The notes beneath the pieces are model-generated. The model had not been told where the DNA came from and searched no databases. It saw only the letters and a program-made list of their open reading frames with translations. A stretch of DNA of 64,000 nt from UBA11606 sp964504305 (GTDB lineage Bacteria; Actinomycetota; Acidimicrobiia; Acidimicrobiales; Aldehydirespiratoraceae). The translations under genes were made by a program, and so were the position numbers. Shown here piece by piece: positions 25,168-32,455 of the stretch (positions within the stretch are counted from its first letter, which is position 1; every line of letters begins with the position of its first letter). The stretch covers positions 1 through 64,000 of the forward strand of contig CAZDEB010000012.1 of assembly GCA_964504305.1 (NCBI GenBank), given 5' to 3'.

Positions 25168-25677
25168 ATGCCCGGACTCGACGACCTCTACCGAGAAGTC
25201 ATCCTCGATCACTACCGCTCGCCACGCAACCGCGGCGAGCTGGAGACCCCTCCCGCCGTCAGAGCCGAAGGCTTCAATCCGCTGTGCGGGGATGAAATCG
25301 TGGTCTACATCGACGTCGACGCCAAAGGCACCATCGTCGACGTGGCGATCGGCGGCCAGGGCTGCTCCATCAGCCAGTCGTCGGCTTCGATGATGTCCGC
25401 TGCCATCAAAGGCAAAACCGTCAGCGACGCTCGCCGACTTATCAGCGCGTTCAAAGGGCTGATGTCGATCCACGAAGGTTCGATTGGCGGCGATGGGTCC
25501 GAGTCCGAGATGGGCATCGACGCCGCAGTGGACGATGCCGACGACGTCAAGCTCGGCGATCTCGAAGCGCTCAAAGGGGTAGTGAAGTTCCCGGTGCGTA
25601 TCAAATGCGCAACCCTGAGCTGGAACACGCTGGCCCAAGCCCTCGACGAAGCCCAGTCGTCTACGCTCACGCCGTGA
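25168..25677 (+). CDS. sufU: SufU zinc-dependent sulfur transfer protein
   Basis: A 169-residue SufU that accepts persulfide sulfur from SufS. The zinc and thiol ligands are GFNPLCGDEIVVY (Cys, Asp), GGQGCSISQSSASMM (Cys) and RIKCATLSWNTL (Cys). The SufU-specific insertion after HEGS is present. The start is ATG 25168. The stop overlaps the GTG of the DUF2510 membrane gene, so that gene is in the same transcript. Confidence 0.93.
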   Translation: MPGLDDLYREVILDHYRSPRNRGELETPPAVRAEGFNPLCGDEIVVYIDVDAKGTIVDVAIGGQGCSISQSSASMMSAAIKGKTVSDARRLISAFKGLMSIHEGSIGGDGSESEMGIDAAVDDADDVKLGDLEALKGVVKFPVRIKCATLSWNTLAQALDEAQSSTLTP

Positions 25678-26690
25678 CCAAGCCAACCGCCGACTGGTAC
25701 GACGACCCCGAAGACCCGCTCCAGTATCGCTACTGGGATGGTGATCAGTGGACCGAACATCACGCTCCCAAAGTGGTTCCTCGCACTCCCGGTGCGGCAT
25801 CTAGCTCGGCGTGGTCGATGTTTGCCAACACCTTTCGCCTTGCGGCGTCGCGCTGGCGCGAAGCCGTCGTTTTGGCGCTGCCGTTGGTTTTCGCACAACT
25901 CGTCGGCGGGTGGTTGCTGTACCGTGGCCTCGACCGGGTCTTCTTCGGGCGCCTGGTCGAGATCATCGAACGTTTCCTCGAACCGGGCTTCGACCCAACA
26001 ACCGGGGCCGACAAAGAATTCTTAGACAGTATCGATGTCCACCTTCCCAGTTCCGCAGCGTGGCAAATTGCCATTGGAGCAGCCATCTCGCTGCTGGTTA
26101 CCGTCGTAATCAGCTTGGCTCTCAGCCGGCTCTACGTCGGCGCCAACAACGGCGTCGAGCTGTCGCCGAGCGAAGCAATCCAAGCAGCAGTCAAACGAAC
26201 CCCACGCACCATCGCCTACGGCTTGATGGTCGTGGTTGCTTGGGTGGTTGTCACATTCGTCGTGTTCTTGATAGGTGCACTGGTACCCGCCCTTTTGGTG
26301 CTCGGCATCCCAGCGCTGATCGCGCTGGGCGTTTGGCTTCTCCCGTTTGCCTCGATCTTCGGCACGGCCCTTGCCGCTGCCCCGGCCGACGCAAAACCAA
26401 TACCGATCGCCGTTACCGCGATGCGAGGCCGGTGGTGGTGGGTGTTCAGGAGATGGCTCGTCTTGATGCTGGTTCTAATAGTGGCCGGTATCGGGCCCGC
26501 CGTCGTTGGAAACGTCACGATCTACTTCAGCGTCGCCGCTTACATTGTTGTTTCGGTAATCAACCAATCGATTCAAAGTACGATCAGCGCGGCCGGCAAC
26601 GCCGAGCTCTATCGACTCACCGGAGCCGAAATCGACCCGGTGCTGATCAACTCCGACCCCAACGACACCGCTCCCGAATCGCCACACTGA
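25674..26690 (+). CDS. DUF2510 membrane protein (paralog A)
   Basis: A 338-residue protein. The N-terminal TADWYDDPEDPLQYRYWDG is a DUF2510 motif, which occurs at the N-terminus of many actinobacterial membrane proteins. Six or so helices follow (REAVVLALPLVFAQLVGGWL, AIGAAISLLVTVVISLALS, MVVVAWVVVTFVVFLIGALV, LVLMLVLIVAGIG). The start is GTG 25674, coupled to sufU. A paralog of similar layout lies at 28479-29396. No reaction is known. Its last 44 bp overlap the convergent cysteine-rich gene. Confidence 0.8.
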   Translation: MTKPTADWYDDPEDPLQYRYWDGDQWTEHHAPKVVPRTPGAASSSAWSMFANTFRLAASRWREAVVLALPLVFAQLVGGWLLYRGLDRVFFGRLVEIIERFLEPGFDPTTGADKEFLDSIDVHLPSSAAWQIAIGAAISLLVTVVISLALSRLYVGANNGVELSPSEAIQAAVKRTPRTIAYGLMVVVAWVVVTFVVFLIGALVPALLVLGIPALIALGVWLLPFASIFGTALAAAPADAKPIPIAVTAMRGRWWWVFRRWLVLMLVLIVAGIGPAVVGNVTIYFSVAAYIVVSVINQSIQSTISAAGNAELYRLTGAEIDPVLINSDPNDTAPESPH

Positions 26691-27327
26691 CCTCCGGTCC
26701 AACAATCGCCGTCAGCTCGTCGCTCAGGTAATCAGCGGTCGGTTCGTCGCCGACTTGGGTGTCGTCCACTTCGGTGCAACACCACGCCATGTCGGCATCT
26801 TCGCCCCAATCCTTGCGGCTCCACCGGCGCATCACCCGCGCTCCGTCATCGGCAGTTTCGACCCACAACGGCAACTGCCAACAAACCGTCGGCTTGGAAT
26901 CGACTGGACGGTCACCATCGTGCACTGCTTGCAGGTGCAACGCACAACCCCCACCGCCGGCAAAACCCGGTCGGTTCAAGAAGATGCAAGCACCATCGAC
27001 AAGGGCCGTGTGATCACGTTTCTCGTCACGGAAAACGCCGCTCACCGCAGCAATATCGGCGTGCTGGAATCGTTCGGCATCGATCGTTGCCGCCAACGCC
27101 GCAATCATCATCGATTCGTCCTCGTCAAAAAGTTCGACGCCGACCGAGCAGCAACCTTGTTGCAGTTCGGGCGCAGGATGATCGAGGATCCCCTGGCACC
27201 CATCACCCCAAGTACATTTCCACCGCGACGACAAAAACTCCACATCAACGCGCCACCGAGTCCCGTCAACCGGATCGGTAAAATCTTCGAACCCGGTTTC
27301 CCCCAGTTCAGTTGGCTCACCAGACAC
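26647..27327 (-). CDS. Cysteine-rich, possibly metal-binding protein
   Basis: A 226-residue cytosolic protein with a CxxxxxC...CC pattern: WKCTWGDGCQGIL, LQQGCCSVGVE, GACIFLNRPGFAGGGGCALH, KPTVCWQLPLWVE and MAWCCTEVDD. This arrangement resembles the DUF3109 / CxxCxxxxCC families thought to bind zinc or iron. It sits between the two suf operons, so a link to metal or Fe-S handling is tempting but unproven. The start is GTG 27327 with TAGAAT (27334-27339) 6 nt upstream, a likely leaderless promoter. Confidence 0.7.
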   Translation of the reverse strand: MSGEPTELGETGFEDFTDPVDGTRWRVDVEFLSSRWKCTWGDGCQGILDHPAPELQQGCCSVGVELFDEDESMMIAALAATIDAERFQHADIAAVSGVFRDEKRDHTALVDGACIFLNRPGFAGGGGCALHLQAVHDGDRPVDSKPTVCWQLPLWVETADDGARVMRRWSRKDWGEDADMAWCCTEVDDTQVGDEPTADYLSDELTAIVGPEVSVAIRERCRWGRS

Positions 27328-28372
27328 GACGGGATTCTACAGGCGGCAACCCGACGGCGATCGCCGGTCGACCGCCGTCCAGACTCAACGCCCCGACGAT
27401 CAGCGACCGGAACTGCGTGTTGTCAGATCCCACGCCGTTGGTCCAGCCGTGATAGGCCCCAACGAATCCGTCCTCGAACGGCTCGATTGATAGCGCGCCG
27501 GGACCTTCGATCCCCACCGAGCTGACCATCCAACCGCCCTCAGTCGTGGTTCGTTCGCACGGCCAGGCTCCCACAAATGGCGTGGCCAACTTGGTAGTCG
27601 GCGGTGTTGTACCAACCGGCCGAATAGAACAAGTGAATCAACCCTCCGTAGGCGAGCATTTCTGGTTGCTCTATGAGCGGCCATGAACACCCCCCTAGTA
27701 GCGCAGCAACTCCAGGCCTCACCAACCAGCCCAGCACCATCTGATGTAAGCCGCTGGGATCACAAACTGCTGTCTCCACCGATCGCGTTGGCATCGATCT
27801 TCCACAGAAGGTAGGCGTCGCCGACCGAGTCGACGAACACCGACGGGTCGATGTTCCCACCCGCGTCAAGATCGCAGACGAGAGGCTCCTCGAACGGGAC
27901 AAACGGCCCAGTAGGCGTGCTCGAACTGGCGTTACCAATGCAATGAAGTCCGGAGTCTCCAAAGAGCGCCGCAAAATACAACAGCCATTCACCGTCGATC
28001 TCGACGGCGTCGGGAGCCCACGTCTCACCCCACGCGGCCCAAGCCGGAAGCCGCGGCAGAGCGTCGCCGACACTATCAAATGCCGGATCGGCCGCGTCGA
28101 AGGGTTCGCCGGCCTCATCCATGGCCATTTGTCGCCCCTCTGGAGCGCTTCGAGATGGCACAACCACCGCGACAACGACATGTTCAGCGGGCGAGGGCGC
28201 GGACTCGGCGAATGATGGAACGCGACCGGAGACCATTCGGGAAGCGATAAATCATCTACCGCGCCGTCGTTCACGTTTGAGGTTCCCAACGCCGGCGATG
28301 CGGCAAACAGCGAGGCAAGAACTGCGAGGCAAGAACTGCGACTGATGCAACTGTGGTTCCGGCGATTCCCAT
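27319..28372 (-). pseudogene. Decayed secreted GH43-like glycosidase
   Basis: Pieces of one glycoside hydrolase (family 43-like beta-propeller) lie in three frames. In frame 1 are VGDALPRLPAWA, WGETWAPDAVEIDGEWLLYF and NIDPSVFVDSVGDAYLLWK. In frame 2 are PLIEQPEMLAYGG and IHLFYSAGWYNTADYQVGHA. In frame 3 are PCERTTTEGGW, GPGALSIEPFEDGF and VGAYHGWTNGVG. Breaks are a 14-bp duplication in the signal peptide (28310-28337), a TGA replacing an expected Trp after DANAIGGDSSL, a shift near the LELLRY remnant, and another after HAICG. The N-terminal propeller blade also looks deleted. It is clearly non-functional. Confidence 0.8.
28310..28337. repeat. 14-bp tandem duplication disrupting a signal peptide
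   Basis: GCGAGGCAAGAACT occurs twice in direct succession. Removing one copy restores a clean minus-strand signal peptide starting MGIAGTTVASVAVLASLFAA from ATG 28372, so this duplication is one inactivating event of the GH43-like gene. Confidence 0.85.
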
Positions 28373-28465
28373 CGCTGGACCGTGCCGATCGCCGGTTGCA
28401 GCTGGCCATCATCGCAGTGGCCGCGCTAGTTGGCACGGCCGGCTCAACCGCGCCGCCCAACCGGG

Positions 28466-28471
28466 TAGTGT
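28466..28471 (+). promoter_or_regulatory. Putative leaderless -10 box of DUF2510 paralog B
   Basis: TAGTGT lies 7 nt before the ATG at 28479, with no Shine-Dalgarno in between. Confidence 0.4.
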
Positions 28472-28478
28472 TGCCGTC

Positions 28479-29396
28479 ATGACACTTCCACTGGCGGACT
28501 GGTACGACGACCCCGAAGACCCCACGATGCTGCGCTACTGGGACGGCCGGGCCTGGGCCAACGATCGGCGGCCCAAACAGGTAGCGCCGCCGCAGTCGAC
28601 CGACCTCGGCGATATCTTCACCGGCACCTTCGCGCTAGCACGCAAGATGCTGCTGCCATCGCTGGCAATGGGCGCGATTTGGGCAATCACCGTAGGTGCG
28701 ATCTTTGCGGCCTCGCTCTTGTTGCTGTTGGGGTCGTCTTCGCCAGCGGTTATCGCCGCGCTCGTCATTCTCTGGTTGATGGGAATGGTCGCGGCGATGG
28801 TGGGATTTCTCGGTTGGACGCGCCTTGCCGTCGCCCGCCACAACGATGTCGCGTTGTCGATAGGCGACGCGCTGCGGGGCGGATTTCGTCGGATGCCACG
28901 AGCCCTGTTCTTCTTCGTCATGGCTGCGTTGTCAGGAATTGCCGTAGTCGTGACCTTGGGAGTGATCGGCGCGCTGGGCCCGGACCTACTCGTTATCGCC
29001 ATACCGGTGCTCGGCGTGGCTGCGATCTGGCTCTGGACCTACATGACCATAAGCGGGGTTGTCGTCGCCGCCGGGCCAGACCAGCCCGGTTCGTTCACGA
29101 CCCTGAAGGAAGTGGTAGCGGGCAAGTGGTGGTTCCTGGCCGGCCGAATACTCGTGTTCAACATTGTCGTGATCCTGGCAGGCGGCGTGTTACAAACGTT
29201 CTCCGGTGGCGCGGCCGCAGGCATGCGTGGAATCGGGGCCCTGATCGTGATCCTAGCGATCAACGTGGTGGTGCAATTCTTCCTAAGCCTCTACCAGTAC
29301 TCGATGCCAATCGTGCTCTACGCGATGATCGGCGGAACGTTCGATTCTGAGCTTGCGCCAACAACCACTGCGTCTGACGTCACCGACGCCTTGTAG
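28479..29396 (+). CDS. DUF2510 membrane protein (paralog B)
   Basis: A 305-residue protein with N-terminal LADWYDDPEDPTMLRYWDG (DUF2510). Hydrophobic helices follow, such as AMGAIWAITVGAIFAASLLL, VMAALSGIAVVVTLGVIGAL and VLFNIVV-like segments near the end. Length, order and spacing match paralog A at 25674-26690, and the two copies flank the cysteine-rich gene and the GH43 remnant. It may have been monocistronic since its divergence, with its own leaderless promoter. The function is unknown. Confidence 0.78.
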   Translation: MTLPLADWYDDPEDPTMLRYWDGRAWANDRRPKQVAPPQSTDLGDIFTGTFALARKMLLPSLAMGAIWAITVGAIFAASLLLLLGSSSPAVIAALVILWLMGMVAAMVGFLGWTRLAVARHNDVALSIGDALRGGFRRMPRALFFFVMAALSGIAVVVTLGVIGALGPDLLVIAIPVLGVAAIWLWTYMTISGVVVAAGPDQPGSFTTLKEVVAGKWWFLAGRILVFNIVVILAGGVLQTFSGGAAAGMRGIGALIVILAINVVVQFFLSLYQYSMPIVLYAMIGGTFDSELAPTTTASDVTDAL

Positions 29397-29399
29397 CCC

Positions 29400-30188
29400 T
29401 CAGGCGAACGGGTCGGCGAACGGGTCCACGTCAGCAAGCGGCGATCGCTTGGCTTCGGCCGGAACCGTGACCCAGCGTTCGTAGCCGGTGTCTTCCAACT
29501 CGGTGGCCAGCTCGGGGCCGCCGCTTAATTGGATACGGCCACTGGCAAACACGTGAACGGTGTCGGGCTTGAGTTCGTCGAACAACCGGCTGTAGTGGGT
29601 GATCGCCAAAACACCAAGGTCGTCTTCCTTGGTGGCCTGCTCGATGCGAGCGCTCACCATCCTGAGCGCGTCGACATCAAGCCCCGAGTCGAGCTCGTCG
29701 AGGATGGCAAAGGCCGGGCGAAGAACACCGAGTTGCAGCGTTTCGTTGCGCTTCTTCTCGCCGCCTGACAAGTCCACGTTGAGGGGACGCTCGAGGAACC
29801 GCTCGTCGAAGCCGATTCGTGCCGCCTCGGCAAGCATGCGATCGTTGATCTCGGCCGGATCGTCGGGGGTACGGGTAGAGGCGGTGAGGAGGTCGCGCAG
29901 CACAACCCCGGGGACCTCGGTGGGGTACTGCATGGCCAAGAACAAGCCGGCCTCGGCCCTCTTCCACGTTGGCTGACCCAGCAATTCGACCCCGTCGATA
30001 CGAACTGAGCCGCCCAGGACTTCGTAACCCGGACGGCCGGCAATAACGTGCGACAACGTCGATTTACCGGACCCGTTGGGCCCCATGACCGCATGGACCT
30101 CGCCGGAACGGACCACCAAGTCAACGCCTTTGAGAATCTCCTGACCATCGACCGATGCCCGGAGTCCCTCGATTACGAGCTCGCTCAT
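29400..30188 (-). CDS. sufC: SufC ATPase, second copy
   Basis: A 262-residue SufC: Walker A AVMGPNGSGKSTLSHVI, signature LSGGEKKRNETLQL, Walker B FAILDELDSGLDVD, switch His LAITHYSRLF. It differs from the copy at 23173 throughout and carries an extra C-terminal tail (VPAEAKRSPLADVDPFADPFA). Being in the sufB-sufD operon, it is the likelier partner of SufBD. ATG 30188 overlaps the stop of the Rieske gene. The longer frame to 30341 is antisense-like filler within the Rieske gene. Confidence 0.92.
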   Translation of the reverse strand: MSELVIEGLRASVDGQEILKGVDLVVRSGEVHAVMGPNGSGKSTLSHVIAGRPGYEVLGGSVRIDGVELLGQPTWKRAEAGLFLAMQYPTEVPGVVLRDLLTASTRTPDDPAEINDRMLAEAARIGFDERFLERPLNVDLSGGEKKRNETLQLGVLRPAFAILDELDSGLDVDALRMVSARIEQATKEDDLGVLAITHYSRLFDELKPDTVHVFASGRIQLSGGPELATELEDTGYERWVTVPAEAKRSPLADVDPFADPFA

Positions 30189-30520
30189 GACTGCTCCTCT
30201 GACTCGGTGATAGTGATAACGACGTTGCCGTCCACGACCGCGACATCGAACGCGTCGACGGGCCGAACCGCAGGAAGCGTGAGCGGCTCGCCGGTCCGCA
30301 GGTCGAATTGGGCGCCGTGGCGGGGACATTCGATGGCGCAATCGTCGGCTTCTACGAAACCGTCAGAAAGCGACACTTCGGCGTGGCTGCAGATGTCGTC
30401 GAGGGCGTAGATGTCGTCGTCGATTCGGACCAGGGCAATTGCCCGGCCGTCGACAACGACCCGTTTCGCTTCGCCGTCGGCCACATCGGACCACGCGCCC
30501 ACGACATGCTCGATGCTCAT
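30185..30520 (-). CDS. Rieske-type ferredoxin in suf operon
   Basis: A 111-residue Rieske [2Fe-2S] ferredoxin with both ligand boxes, CSHAEVSL and CPRHGAQFD. It has no signal peptide or membrane anchor, so it is soluble. Overlapping ATGA junctions with sufD upstream and sufC2 downstream place it firmly in the suf operon, as in many actinobacteria. An electron-supply role in cluster assembly, or use as an Fe-S target, is inferred only from context. Confidence 0.9.
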   Translation of the reverse strand: MSIEHVVGAWSDVADGEAKRVVVDGRAIALVRIDDDIYALDDICSHAEVSLSDGFVEADDCAIECPRHGAQFDLRTGEPLTLPAVRPVDAFDVAVVDGNVVITITESEEQS

Positions 30521-31803
30521 GCCATGGCCTCGTCGACGCTACGTTCGAGGTCGCGTTGGCGCGCCAGTTTGGCTGCCACCGCGGTGCGCAGGGCCGGAAC
30601 GGCCGAGGCGGTCGGGGCCGACTGAAGTACTTCGTCGAGGAAGCCAGCAACAACGAGTCGCTCGGCTTCGTCGGTGGGCACGCCGCGGCTCTCGAGGTAG
30701 AAGCGCTGATCCTCGTCCACCGGGCTCACGGTTGAGGCGTGCGAACACTTGACGTCGTTGTTCTCGATCTCGAGGTTGGGCACCGACTCGGCCCATGCTT
30801 CGTCGCTCAGCTTGAGATTGCGGTTGGTCTGGAAGGCGTTCGTGCCGCGCGCATCGGGGCGGACCCGGATCAGACCGGTGTAGATGCTCCGGGCCCGGCC
30901 CGCCACGACCCCCTTGTAAAGCAGGTTGGAAGTGGTATCGGGGGCAACGTGGTCTTGGTAGGTGCGGAAATCCAGAGTTTGATCACGTTCGCCGAAGTAG
31001 ACGGCGAGCAGTTCGCCATGCGCGCCACGACCAACCAGCCGGGTATCGGCACGCGAACGAGCGTAAGCGCCGCCGAACGCCGCCGTGGCCGCCGAGACGG
31101 TGCCGTCGCGTTCGACGCGAGCTAGTTGCGAACCAAGCTGCCAGCTGTTGTCTCCGAGTTGTTGAACGTTGAGATAGCCGAGCCGACCCGCGGGCCCGAC
31201 ATCGAGTTCGACCACGGGGCAAACCAAGACCGTTGCGTCGTCGTCGGACGTGTGTTGATCGAGAACCGAAACCTCGGCGTTCTCGCCCACCCGAATCACC
31301 AGACGAGGGAAAGCCGCAGCACCGTCGCCGGCCGCATGATCGGTAAACACGACAGGCCGCTCGACAACCACACCCTTTGGGACGTCGAGAACAAGCGGCT
31401 CAGGGGCAAACGCGTCGTTGAGCAAGATGAAGTAGTCGCCGGCGTCGTTTGAAACTGAACCCAAAAGCGACTGGCAGTCGTCAAAGTCGACAAGTGGGCC
31501 GACCCTCACGCCGGCGGCGAGCAAGTCATCTTCGATATCGATTGCCACGACGCGGCCGTTGACGCTGCGGACAATGGCGGCTGGCTCGTCGTCCAGCCGG
31601 GCCATCGGCGCGTCGCCGAATTGGGCGGTGGGCGCAAAATTGTCGAGGTCGAGTTCGGCGATACGGCTGTAGCGCCACTCCTCGGCCGAGGCGTCAGGCA
31701 GGTCGGTGTTTGCCACCGTTTCGGCAGCCTGTCGGCGTCGTTCGCGTAGCCAGTCAGGGCCTGGGAGTTCGCTGGCTGCTTCGGGGGAAAATGCGGTCGG
31801 CAC
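30517..31803 (-). CDS. sufD: SufD, Fe-S scaffold complex subunit
   Basis: A 428-residue SufB/D-family protein. It has the central beta-helix (LVIRVGENAEVSVLDQHTSDDD) and the conserved C-terminal part (DARGTNAFQTNRNLKLSDEA, VKCSHASTVSPVDEDQRFYL, ESRGVPTDEAERLVVAGFLD) with the expected Cys-Ser-His. It forms SufBC2D with SufB and SufC for cluster assembly. The start is GTG 31803. TAGGAT (31812-31817, minus strand) 8 nt upstream could give it a promoter of its own. Confidence 0.93.
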   Translation of the reverse strand: MPTAFSPEAASELPGPDWLRERRRQAAETVANTDLPDASAEEWRYSRIAELDLDNFAPTAQFGDAPMARLDDEPAAIVRSVNGRVVAIDIEDDLLAAGVRVGPLVDFDDCQSLLGSVSNDAGDYFILLNDAFAPEPLVLDVPKGVVVERPVVFTDHAAGDGAAAFPRLVIRVGENAEVSVLDQHTSDDDATVLVCPVVELDVGPAGRLGYLNVQQLGDNSWQLGSQLARVERDGTVSAATAAFGGAYARSRADTRLVGRGAHGELLAVYFGERDQTLDFRTYQDHVAPDTTSNLLYKGVVAGRARSIYTGLIRVRPDARGTNAFQTNRNLKLSDEAWAESVPNLEIENNDVKCSHASTVSPVDEDQRFYLESRGVPTDEAERLVVAGFLDEVLQSAPTASAVPALRTAVAAKLARQRDLERSVDEAMA

Positions 31804-31867
31804 GGGGATTTATCCTACCGGGACAGTGCAAATGCCCAACCGCCAAATAGCTCGAGTCGCGGAAGCG

Positions 31868-32353
31868 CTAGCGGCCGTCGCGATATCTCCGGCGGAGCTT
31901 CTCCCCTAGCGATTCTCGACTCTGCTTGGGGGCCCGACCGGGTTTTGCCGGCTTGCCAGGTTTTGCCGGCTTGCCGGGTTTTGCTGGTTTGCCGGGCTTT
32001 GCTGATCCGCGGTTCTTGATGCGGCCCAACCCTTTCTTGGATCGCTTGCGCCTTTCGGCCTCGATATCGGCAATCGTGCTCGGGACGGCGTCGTTGATGA
32101 TGTCCTCAGCGGCGTCTAGCAACGCGGCGATCGAGTCGTCCTCGCCCAGACTCTTGGGTTCGGGAGGGGTTTCGGGGGTAACCAGCGAACCGTGGGCCCA
32201 GTTCACATCAGCCATACGTCGGGTGTACTTGGGGCAGTCATCAGGACACCGCCAGGGCGCTTCGGGGGCGAGGTCGAGATCGCACTTGCGCACCGTGTCC
32301 CCGTTCCCGTAGGTCCGAGACTCGAAGTACTTACAATCCTGACGCATCGGCAT
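31868..32353 (-). CDS. Cys-box protein with Lys-Pro-Gly repeats between sufB and sufD
   Basis: A 161-residue protein. The N-terminal 45 residues hold DCKYFESRTYGNGDTVRKC and APWRCPDDCPKYTRR, a four-Cys box that could bind zinc or an Fe-S cluster. The middle is acidic and helical (SIAALLDAAEDIINDAVPS). The C-terminus is basic with KPAKPGKPAKPG repeats encoded by 18-bp tandem units. It is unrecognised as a family but lies inside the suf operon, so an accessory role in cluster assembly is a hypothesis. Translation starts at ATG 32353 or 32347. Confidence 0.65.
   Translation of the reverse strand: MPMRQDCKYFESRTYGNGDTVRKCDLDLAPEAPWRCPDDCPKYTRRMADVNWAHGSLVTPETPPEPKSLGEDDSIAALLDAAEDIINDAVPSTIADIEAERRKRSKKGLGRIKNRGSAKPGKPAKPGKPAKPGKPAKPGRAPKQSRESLGEKLRRRYRDGR
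31940..31993. repeat. 18-bp coding tandem repeat (KPGKPA)
   Basis: Three successive 18-bp units (31940-31957, 31958-31975, 31976-31993), with a partial fourth, encode the Lys-Pro-Gly-rich tail of the protein between sufB and sufD. The length is a multiple of three, so copy changes keep frame. Confidence 0.85.
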
Positions 32354-32397
32354 TCAGCCATTGTGGCCCATGCAAACGCCTATGCGACGCAGCCTTT

Positions 32398-32455
32398 GTT
32401 GGATTTGTGCACCGAACTCGGTGCGATAGCACCGGTTTCGGTGCACAAATCCAAC
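32398..32455. terminator. Long hairpin directly after sufB
   Basis: A perfect 19-bp inverted repeat (32398-32416 with 32437-32455) encloses a second 6-bp hairpin (32419-32424 with 32429-32434), giving a nearly continuous stem of about 27 bp with a GATA loop. It abuts the sufB stop codon (32455-32457). No T-run follows on either strand, so it is an RNA processing or stability element, or an attenuator, rather than a classic intrinsic terminator. Confidence 0.7.

Noticed and set aside
27760..27800. TGA in the GH43-like frame as a third selenocysteine codon
   Set aside because: Homology expects Trp here, several frameshifts lie downstream, and no selenoprotein family is known for GH43. It is a nonsense lesion of a pseudogene.
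30189..30341. 51-residue N-terminal extension of SufC2
   Set aside because: It is Arg-rich, overlaps the Rieske coding region, and precedes the ATG that starts the ABC fold; SufC never has such an extension.
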